10,860 nucleotides of DNA from Paramecium sonneborni (taxonomy: Eukaryota; Ciliophora; Oligohymenophorea; Peniculida; Parameciidae): NCBI GenBank assembly GCA_905182985.1, contig CAJJDN010000305.1, forward strand, positions 4,280 through 15,139, given 5' to 3'. Positions 1 to 8,149 of the stretch are shown here, piece after piece (within the stretch, counting starts at the first letter, position 1; the number at the start of each line of letters is the position of its first letter). The translations under genes and the position numbers were made by a program. The notes under the pieces were generated by a model. It saw nothing but the letters and a program-made list of their open reading frames with translations, did no database searches and was not told the DNA's origin.

Positions 1-434
1 ATAAATATAAAAAATTAATTTTAACTTAGATTTTATTCATTTAGCTATAAAATTTCATTTATTATATTTTTCAAATTAGATTTATTAAATCATAAACTGA
101 AATTAACTTACAAATTATAATACTGAAAAAAAATTTTCCTAAACATTTAAAAGTTATGTTAATGTATAAAATTGTTAATTGAGTTAATAAATAAGTTATT
201 AGTAATTATCAATACAGCAATATTCTTTATAATATTTTATAATTTCAATAGAAAGAGTATTCAATAGATTTGATTAAGAAATTAGAAAATAGTGATATTA
301 TTCAAATATATCGAATGATTTTAAATGAAGCTTAGATATTATAATATTAAAGAATATCAGTATTAAATATTGAATTACTCAGAATGTATAATTATTTATA
401 TAGTGATTTGATAAAAATAATTATTTTTATTCTA
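1..434. other. AT-rich flank without a recognisable gene
   Basis: About 430 bases, extremely AT-rich, upstream of the GTPase-Hsp20 gene. I see no reading frame with recognisable motifs in either strand under the ciliate code. The only structure I can point to is the imperfect inverted repeat at 211-365. The promoter of the next gene probably lies in the right-hand end, but no specific element can be named. Confidence 0.5.
211..365. repeat. imperfect inverted repeat, about 25-nt arms
   Basis: The left arm (211-236) has a reverse complement that closely resembles 343-365. Both share AATATTA, then AAGAATAT, then GTATT, with small gaps between the blocks. About 106 bases lie between the arms. 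In sequence this AT-rich, short inverted matches arise by chance, so an origin as a decayed transposon or a remnant of an internal eliminated sequence is only a possibility. No flanking duplication is evident. Confidence 0.25.
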
Positions 435-2399
435 ATGTCTTCTTTGTTTCAGGAAGTATCACTTAGAAAAGTTATTGCAGATAAGGCATAAGTAACAGTA
501 ACTTTATTAGATAGAAAATAGCGGTTCTTGTAATGATGTTAAAGGACATATAAAAAGAAGAGGAGGAAATTTTGAAATAATTTAACAAAATGACTAAAGA
601 TGCTCGAACGATCAATGAATTGTATGAGATTACGGAAATGATTAACTATGAGATGAGTGTTAGGAATGACGACAAAATGATGATCCTAGATGAAATAGTT
701 CATCAGGAAGAGCAACTGTAAGTAGTTGAATATATTTCAGGCTGACTGAGTAGGCGAGTTTATAGAAGCAAATCAATAGTATATCAAAAGATTTAGAGAC
801 ATCAGAGAAGTTTCAATAGACACGTTCTCTACGTCAAACTGGAAGATTCATGTAGTTAATCATAACAATCATAATATGAATGTAGAGACTAAAAGTGTTT
901 AATCAAACATAATTACAAGTTATGATTTTGAGAAGAATAGTTATGTTGATGATTTGATTTGAGTATAATCAAAGTTGAATGATAAAATTCAAGATAATAT
1001 ATTTAATGATCCAATTAAATATGATACACAAGAAGGAATTGATGAAACTCAAGTTTATGATTGGATTCTTGATATAGACCTCATAAATAATGTATAACAA
1101 GGTTGGACAGTCTATATAAGCAAATAATTCTAAGCAAATAAAGAATTGGTAGATTAGCAAATAACGATAAAAAAACTTAAATCAAATGGGAAGGAGCTGC
1201 AGTTGACGTTGTAGGATTGTATGATAAAGGTAAAACCTTTGTATTGAATAATCTTACTTAATCTAATTTACCATCAGGAAAAAAAAGTGACTATAAAAGG
1301 AATTTCTTTTAAACATGTGGATGTTGACTCTGGTACTTAATTAATTTTGATTGATACTGCTGGAAGTGATTCTCCAGTTAAAATTTAATCAGCAATGAGT
1401 ATTGTTGAAAAAGAATTAACTGAACATATCATCATAGATTTTAGTTTTTGAATTAAGCGATTATTTCATTTGTGTTGTAAATGATTTCACTTCTCTTGAT
1501 TAAAGATATCTAGATAGATTATCTAGATACATATAAAATAGTTCAAAAAACATTCAGAGAAATAATTGTGGTTCATAATTTAAAAGAAGTTGAAACTGCT
1601 GAAATCTTATAACATGTTTGGACAACCTAAGTTACATAAATTTATTCTACAGGAGGTTCAATCTAAAGGACCAAGGTTGTTGCAATTAATCCAAGAAAAA
1701 TGAATTTTGCAAGAAAAACATGTTTTATGGTTTAAAACATAATATACAAGACATGTTTGTTTAGTTAGTGATGATAGCCATATTAGGTTTAGATGGAAAT
1801 CCTTGGGTATTTTCATTATTAAAATATTGGTTAAAAGCAGTTTTTGTTCCTGTTAATAGATAGTTTTCTGTCTGTGAAAATATCCTTTTATACGCAACTA
1901 GTAAACTTACTCAATATTTTAAAGAGAAGTCAATATAAAATTAATAGACACTGATAATACATTTGTTAAAAAAATTGTTTAAATGGAGGCTGACTTATAG
2001 GATGGAGAGTTAAAGATCCCTTAAACAAATATAGATTAATCTGGTTTGATATTAGCAAGACCTGATTCATTTACTCCTGCTACTGATATTATTGCTAATG
2101 ATAAGTACATTATTTATATGGATGTTTCAGGAATTAGAGAAGAAGATATCTAAATGTATAGATAAAATGTAGTTACAATTGTTAAGGGAAATAGAAAAAA
2201 ACCTTATCCAGAAGAATAAAGTGATCATATTAAGAAATAAGAGAGAAAATATTGAGAATTAACACTAAGTTTTAGGATTCCTGAAAATTTTGAAAGAAAA
2301 TGGAAATATTTTGGTATTGAAAATGGAGTTTTGAATATTGTTTATGAAAAAGACAAAGATGATATAATTCCAAATAAATTTGTTAATTAAGCAGCATGA
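435..2399 (+). pseudogene. coiled-coil + P-loop GTPase + Hsp20-domain protein, frame broken
   Basis: Read with TAA/TAG as Gln, this is one gene of roughly 640 codons. It starts at ATG 435 (MSSLFQEVSLRKVIADKA) and ends at TGA 2397-2399. The first third is polar, Glu/Lys/Gln-rich and helical, probably coiled coil, with a 23-nt intron at 718-740. The GTPase part shows a P-loop GLYDKGKT (1214-1237), a G3 motif DTAG (1353-1364) and VVHNLKEV (1568-1591) at the place of the G4 motif. A conserved-looking segment follows (LGLDGNPWVFSLLKYWLKA, about 1786-1845). The C-terminal end, about 2075-2380, is an Hsp20/alpha-crystallin domain: YIIYMDVSGIREEDI near its start, LSFRIPEN in the middle and ENGVLNIVYEK at the end. 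The frame is broken near 525, 850, 1190, 1283, 1445, 1550, 1740 and 1930, and in-frame TGAs lie at 960-962 and 2253-2255. The second TGA sits where the Hsp20 family usually has Gly. Some slips fall in A runs, so sequencing error is an alternative to true decay. The GTPase and Hsp20 assignments are firm; the joint function is unknown. Confidence 0.7.
718..740 (+). other. 23-nt intron in the GTPase-Hsp20 gene
   Basis: Begins GTAAGTAG and ends TTTCAG. Removing it joins ...HQEEQL to LTEQASLQKQ in a single frame and avoids a frame break. The size and GTA start are typical of Paramecium introns. Confidence 0.75.
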
Positions 2400-2475
2400 A
2401 TTAATATTTTTTTTAGATATTCTGGTTTATTTATAATATAAATAAGTTTTTGTCTATAAAAATATAATTATAATA
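2400..2475 (+). promoter_or_regulatory. short spacer between two tandem genes
   Basis: 76 bases of nearly pure A/T between the TGA of the Hsp20-domain gene and the ATG of the ligase gene, both on the plus strand. It must hold the 3' end of the first gene and the promoter of the second. No individual element is distinguishable. Confidence 0.4.
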
Positions 2476-3937
2476 ATGATGTAATAATTCTAATAATAAG
2501 AAGAACCTGACTTTTTTGTTTGTACTTGTGGATTTTCTTGTCATTACAAAAGTGAAAAGGAAATGGAAATGCATATCGATTCTTGTCCTGTTTATAGTGC
2601 ATACAGTGAATTTATGAAGTATATTGAGAGAAAGGATATTTAAAATGCTAATATAGATTAACTTAGAGTTATGAGGGCTGAGGCAAAAGTATATGTATCT
2701 AGATTAGATATGATGTTAATGATTTGTAAATTTCAATTTAACCAAAAAAGATTAGCAATAATAATAACCAATTTTATAGAAGATTCCATCATAAACAGTA
2801 CAATGTGAGAAATGTCATAAATAATTTGAAGAAAATTCAGATTTTGATAAAGTTTGGTATTTAGAAAATTGTTCACATATAATTTGCAAAGTTTGTATGT
2901 TAATAATTTGCAAAGAAGATTTTTTGACTATGAAAAGTAATGTAACATGTGTTTGTGGAAAGAGATTTTCTGATGCAGAGATAAAATAGGTCTTAGGAAA
3001 TGAATAATATGAATAATTAACTGAGAAACTAAATTTATCACTTTAAAATATTATTGAATGCTTTAATTGCAAAGAGAGATTCTCTTTTTAGAAAGGAAAT
3101 ATCAATGAGAAAATTTAAGATTAAAATGGGAAATTAGTATAAGGAGAATAATTATTACATTATATTGAGAATAGATTTAAATGTTCTAATTGTCATACAG
3201 AATAATGTAAAAATTGTATGAGTGTGCCTTATCATACAAATATGACTTGTGAATAATATAAAATAAATAAAGCTGCTGTAAAATGCAGATTATGTGATTA
3301 GCCAACTAAAATATAAAAAAATCAACCTGAAGCATTATAAACAATATGTGAATAATAAGAATGTTAAACTAGATCTAAAAATTTATGTACAAATAAATTA
3401 AAATGTGGTCATTTTTGTTAAGGATTAAAGAATACTCCTTGTTTACCTTGTTTAAATGAAAAATGTGCTTAAGATTAAAATGAAGATGATTATTGTAATA
3501 TTTGTTTTACAGAAGGATTAAAAACATAACCATGTGTTAAGACAACATGTGGACATGTATAATAACAATTTAATAAATTAATTAGATATTCCATGAAGAT
3601 TGTTTAAAATAAAAGTTATATGCTAAATGGAATGGTCCAAGAATAGTTTTTAATTTTATGAAATGTCCTTTATGCAATAAATTTTTAGATGTAAAGGTAC
3701 CTCATTTCTAAAAATCAATTGAAGAAGGATAAGCACTATTAAAAGAAGTTCAAGAATTGTGTTTACAGAGATTAAAACTTGAAGAAAAAGAGAAAGACAA
3801 AGAACTAATAGATCCAACACATTAATTTTTCTAAAAACCTTTAGATTATGCAATGCATATCTATTGTTATTATTTATGTTTTAAATGTAAAAAACCCTAT
3901 TTTGGAGGATTAAAAAATTGTTAATAGGCAGCTGATN
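2476..3937 (+). CDS. RING1-IBR plus PHR-type RING ubiquitin ligase, 3' truncated at n3937
   Basis: Probable E3 ubiquitin ligase. The frame from ATG 2476 (MMQQFQQQEEPDFFVCTCGF) runs clean for 469 residues once two introns (2726-2750, 3557-3585) are removed. There are no in-frame TGAs. Domains: a small Cys/His knuckle (C16, C18, C22, H33, C37); a RING1-like module (C102, C105, C124, H126, C129, C132, C150, C152); an IBR with its full set (C187, C190, C228, C231, C236, C239, H245, C250); a Cys-rich linker containing KCGHFCQGLKNTPCLPC (301-317); a RING-H2 (C332, C335, C350, H352, H355, C358, C379, C382) beginning DDYCNICFTEGL; then CFKCKKPYFGGLKNC (450-464). The last three blocks closely resemble the C-terminal region of MYCBP2/Highwire (PHR) ligases, in which a Cys-relay domain follows. 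That catalytic part should lie just downstream but is missing, because sequence after n3937 belongs to an unrelated gene. An RBR module joined to a PHR-type end is not the usual animal layout. The E3 role is inferred from domains; the substrate is unknown. Confidence 0.85.
2726..2750 (+). other. 25-nt intron in the ligase gene
   Basis: Begins GTAAATTTC and ends AAAAAAG. Splicing joins ...MLMI to YQQQQQPILQK and restores the frame leading into the first RING-like module. Without splicing the upstream frame meets a TGA before the cysteines. Confidence 0.9.
3557..3585 (+). other. 29-nt intron in the ligase gene, inside the RING
   Basis: Begins GTATAATAAC and ends ATTAATTAG. Splicing turns TTCGH into CGHIFHEDCLKQ, supplying the second His and the next Cys of the RING in the correct spacing. 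This is strong internal proof of the intron. Confidence 0.93.
3937..3937. other. ambiguous base at a convergent gene-gene junction
   Basis: The only n in the window. The plus-strand ligase gene is open and homologous up to the codon before it. The minus-strand PHD gene is open down to it, with a natural-looking protein end (YIQQLQRIRTYQ) and no stop. Neither gene has its expected end. The n therefore probably marks a collapsed gap, a contig join or a rearrangement point rather than a single unread base. Confidence 0.7.
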
Positions 3938-6856
3938 TTAGTATGTTCTTATCCTTTATAATTATTAAATGTAGAAATTATTATCTGGTTGTTTCTAAAC
4001 CAAATCATTATATTATTACAAAACTTATCTTACATCCTATAAATCTTCGTCTAAGTCTTTTACCTTGAATATTGGATAATCTTTTGCCTAAATATAGATT
4101 TAATTAATCTATTCTGCATCAGGCTTGTTCTCTAAATATTTATAGAAAGATTTATAAGATTATAAATTGTTGATCTATTCTTTACTTTTTACCCACAAAA
4201 ATCTTTATTCTTAATATTCCTTCAGTTTTCTACTTAAATCATCCATTATAAAGAGATGTTCCTTCAATTTCAATAAAAGAATATTTTTAGAATCTATATT
4301 TGCATAAGTTGCACAGGAAATTAAAGTCTTGTAAGCCTAAGGATTGGCCTTAGCTTCTACAAACTCTTCAGCCTTTTAAATCCAAATCATTTATATATAA
4401 TATTGCCATAACTTAGTTTATAAATTATTATCTTAATATTGGTTCTTAGTTATTAACTTAATAAGTTGAATGAAATTAGGAGTTACTTAGCCAGATAATT
4501 GGTTTTCAAACTCTTGTAAATTGATTAACCAATTTTCATATTCCTTCTTAATTTTTTATAGTTATTAGCAATAAAATGGATCTTAGATATCAGAATCAGC
4601 ATTCAACAAATTAATTATTTAACTAATATTGTATTTTCTATTTCCTCCTTAGATTATAGTAACATTTGATTAATCTAATATTTATTAACATTCACATCTC
4701 CATTTCATTTATCTAAAATTCAATACTACTTATTTCAATTCATCGTCAACTACTTTCGAAATTGTAGCTTTGTAAAGTAATTCATTATTGAAATCTATTA
4801 ATCTGAGATATCTTTTACTTTCTATATCATTTTTGGTAATTAATCATATTAATTGTATACCAAATAATATAATTACTTAACAAAATCAATCTACTATTCT
4901 GTTGATTTTATCTATGTGTCCAATTCGAGAGATTTTAATTTCTTGAATTCTTCCAAATTATCATTTAAACTTGGTTAAATGTTTTATATGATCTCTTATG
5001 CTTAAAGTAATTGTTATCTTCTTTATTCAACATCCATATCAAATCCAAGTTAAAAGCATTCATGTTCAATTTCTTCTAATTATTCTAAAGTTATTGATTC
5101 ATTTAACTTTTTGTAGAGTTCTCTTTCAAGTATTTTATCTTTTAAGTTTCAACATAAGGTAGTGGTCAATAAACACTTTTACATTAGATCTAATATTTCA
5201 TGACAAAATTAAATAGTTACTTTTTTTAAGTTTAACATTTCTAATGTATTTCTTACAACTAATTATATACACTTCTAATTACAATAGAAACCTTATTTAT
5301 AATTAATTAGTTAAAACATCACTATTAACAGGAAATTCAATAATTTTCTTAAAAGCATTCTAACTATTTTCTTATTCCAAAGAATTCAATTCATCTAATA
5401 ATTTATCAATTAGTTTGAGACATCCCAAAGTAACATTATTATGATTTGCGATTCTTTTTAATTCTATCAATTTTTTTTTTTTTGGTTTATTTTTTTGATT
5501 TTTAATTAATATCATTTATTTATAAACAGTAAGATCAAGTTAATTATCAATAGCAGGATATTCAATTTACATTCTTTCAACTTCAAACAAAGATCGCAAA
5601 TTAGTTTTTATTTATTAAGCTACTTTATATCTATTTATAAGTTATCCTAAATTATCATTTGGAGATTTAAATATTTTCTGACTATCTGTAATATTTTCAT
5701 TGAGAATTTTGAAAGTATCTTCCATTAAATAACCTTCAGAAATTCCCTTATATATTTAAGGTTTAATATCTTTTCTTGAAAGAACAATAGATTTTATAAG
5801 TTTATTATCTCCTACTTCAAAATAATATCCTTTGAATTTAAAAGATTTAACTAATTTTTCTGTAAATTATTCACTCTATTCTAATTATGAAGGTATAATA
5901 GATTGCATTTTTTACTTCAATTCTTCCAAAAGCTTTTCTTTCAATAATATCTTATCTATTTCTATAATCATTTTCATCTAAAGGGATAGAAGATAATCGC
6001 TTCATTATTATCTCAATATATAAAAACAAAGGGAGTAAATCTATCAAATGTCAAATATAGACACTCTTAGGAACAACCAAATCTTCAAAATTAAGTAGTT
6101 TTGGATCATCTAAATCTATTTTTGCTCTTTTTGTACTCCAACCTTTACAAGCTTCGCAAACATAAGTATCATCCTTTACATTCTTACGTTTCATACATCC
6201 CAAATGATACCATTCATAACAATGATCACATTATACCATTTGTTTATTATTCATTAATTTACGACAAATACAAAATAATCTATGACTTTCCATATGTACT
6301 TAACAATAACTTTCTATCTTGTTTTGACATGACCATTGTTAATTACATTAAGGTAAAGAATAATTATCAAAGATACAATTTATTGTGTTTTTTACATGTT
6401 CCTTATATTATTGTGTCTGATTTCCTCTTTTCTTTTATTTATCTTAGAATTTACCTATTGCAGTATAAAATGCGTCTTAAATCTCTTTTAATTCGCATTT
6501 AATCTCACATGACTCAACATCTAATTGATTTGGATCTTAATTATTTGCTTAAAACTTTAAATGGAATATCCACTATTCTGTTTCAATATCTTCTTATGCT
6601 TTTTCTACTTATTCTGCAAGGTGCAAAAATAGCACATGATACATGTACATATACTCCACTCTAATCTGAAAGTCGTTTTAGTAAACCTTTTTATCCACAG
6701 ATACAACATAATGGTTTCTTTGCTATGTCTTAGCAAGGATCACAAACTCCATCGAAATTATTGTATCCATAACAGAATCGATGATATTTCAATTTACATT
6801 ATTAACATTCCATTTATTGACATCCTTTATCTTTCCTCTCAAACAGCGCAATTCAT
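3938..6856 (-). CDS. multi-PHD chromatin-reader protein, frame-disrupted and 3' truncated
   Basis: Probable nuclear protein that reads histone marks. ATG at 6854-6856 gives MNCAVC, then after a one-base slip at 6840 a PHD finger with Cys/His to CDPC (6850-6733). The next block is an extended-PHD-like segment, CCICGQKGLLKR...VYVHVSCAIFAP (about 6709-6620). This pairing is seen in JADE/BRPF-type proteins. A third, classical PHD (6272-6147) reads FCICRKLMNNKQMVQCDHC then EWYHLGC and CEAC. It has the Trp and Met positions of methyl-lysine-binding PHDs. A long Gln/Lys/Leu-rich helical tail follows to n3937, including KPKKKK (5488-5471), which could be a nuclear import signal. The frame is repaired by a good 31-nt intron (5190-5220) and perhaps a 24-nt one (6041-6064). 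One-base slips remain near 6615, 5935 and 4813, plus a TGA at 5149-5151. No JmjC, bromodomain or SET domain is visible. The tail distantly recalls the helical PLU-1 region of KDM5 demethylases, which is weak. Whether this is a pseudogene or has read errors cannot be settled here. Confidence 0.7.
5190..5220 (-). other. 31-nt intron in the PHD gene
   Basis: On the minus strand it begins GTAACTATTT and ends ATATTAG. Removing it reconciles two frames (…RNVKLKK joined to NLMQKC) without any indel. A TGA still remains 39 bases further on (5149-5151). Confidence 0.6.
6041..6064 (-). other. possible 24-nt intron with GTG donor
   Basis: On the minus strand it begins GTGTCTATA and ends TTGATAG. It is a multiple of three and contains the in-frame TGA at 6051-6053, so splicing would keep the reading frame and remove the stop (VVPKN joined to LLPLFLYIEI). 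GTG is an uncommon start for Paramecium introns, so a true stop mutation or read error remains possible. Confidence 0.4.
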
Positions 6857-8149
6857 TTTTATTAATATTACTAACGATTAAAAATATGGGCATTTGTATA
6901 TCATCTAATCAATCCTTTACACCTTTACTTATTTCTAATATCTAATATACGTTATTTTCTATTTTTAAATATATCTCTAATTATCAATTATTTTTGTAAT
7001 TAAATATTCGAATTTAAATTTAAATTCTGATTCTCTTTTATCCTATATATAAATTAAATACATTGATTAAAAATAAATCTATTCTTTATTTCTAATAGAT
7101 TTTTAATTAATAATTTATTAAGTACAACTAATTTGATTCAGATTTGGTAAGTTTGTACATAAATTAATATTTGATTTAGAAGTGAATAATATATCCAAAA
7201 ATTTAACAATCCTTATTAAATATTTATTAGAGCTCAAAGTAATTTGATATAATTAAATCTTAGATTATAATCAACTTTCCTTTTAAGAAAACAACTTTAG
7301 GCTTAATCGCAAATTAATTAACTATCATAATAAATCTATTTTAAATCTAAACAAATTGAAATTGATAGAGTACAAGTAAAAATTTAATTAAACATGATTT
7401 GACTTAATTGAAAACTTATTACTTTTATTTTTTATAAATATTTATTCTATCAAAAAATAATAGATTTTTTTTTTATCTTTAATAAGATTAGAAGATCGAT
7501 ATTAATAAAACCCTTTTATAAATATCTAGCTCTTCAATAAGATATTCTGTTATAAGCTTTTATTGGTTTTATTTACATATTCGTGTTTACCCACTTTATA
7601 TTAGAATATAAACAAGCTTAACTTATCAAAATTCTTTCATCTATATATCTACTATATTTATATATTAGGATTCTGGAAATTCTTGTTTTTTATATTAGTT
7701 TTATTCTATCATCTTTAGATAAAGCACCATTTAAATTATTCTTGGTAACTATATAATAATTTATTAAAAATATGTATTACAATTGCTAAAATCAATTATT
7801 AAATTTATTTGTTTTTATCAAAAATAGATCTTATTTTCATATGGTAATCAAATAATTTAAAATTAGATTTGATAGTTTAATAACAGGATATACAAGTCTA
7901 AATATTTAGGGAAATTTGATAAAAATCTAATAATTATGATTAGTTATAAGTTTTGAATTTACATTGATCAATATAATTTCCTTTAACAATAAAGTAGATC
8001 TTATCTTAGAGTCTAATAATTTATCAAGTTTGTTTTAAATTATAATTTATAATGCTTTTGATTAAACATTAAATTTAATTTATCTTGTTAGATTCAAAAA
8101 TAATAAGAGAGAACCAAAATTATTTAATGATATTTATTAATATACAAAA
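6857..8149. other. 1.3-kb interval without a secure gene
   Basis: Unusually long for a compact ciliate chromosome. It lies between two minus-strand genes. Under the ciliate code several frames are open for 100-170 codons. On the plus strand, one frame starts MGICISSNQSF at 6886, with the look of an N-myristoylation signal, and runs to a TGA near 7186. Another, 7398-7918, is rich in Leu/Ile/Phe and looks like a membrane protein. On the minus strand a frame covers much of 8149-7530 with three TGAs. With TGA as the only stop and little G, such runs are expected by chance, and none shows a recognisable motif. It may hold a decayed gene, long untranslated sequence or a lineage-specific gene. Confidence 0.4.

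Noticed and set aside
212..222. TACAGCAA matches the end consensus of Paramecium internal eliminated sequences.
   Set aside because: Such an 8-base degenerate pattern is expected several times by chance in a window of this composition, and no matching opposite end was found.
6101..6502. A 133-codon plus-strand frame under the standard code, and similar short frames at 6636-6881 (+), 969-1160 (-) and 3656-3853 (-).
   Set aside because: All four are antisense to well-supported ciliate-code genes; the conserved zinc-finger, GTPase and RING motifs lie on the opposite strand.
6616..6637. A possible 22-nt GTG...CAG intron in the extended-PHD segment that would fix the local frame.
   Set aside because: It would remove the Cys of the VHVSC zinc-binding motif and the following AIFAP, which fit the family well; a one-base slip is the better account.
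435..6856. TGA might be read as tryptophan or another amino acid, explaining the in-frame TGAs.
   Set aside because: Recognised tryptophans all use TGG, the clean ligase gene has no TGA within its 469 codons, and the pumilio gene and small gene end naturally at TGA. The one TGA with a family-level expectation replaces Gly.
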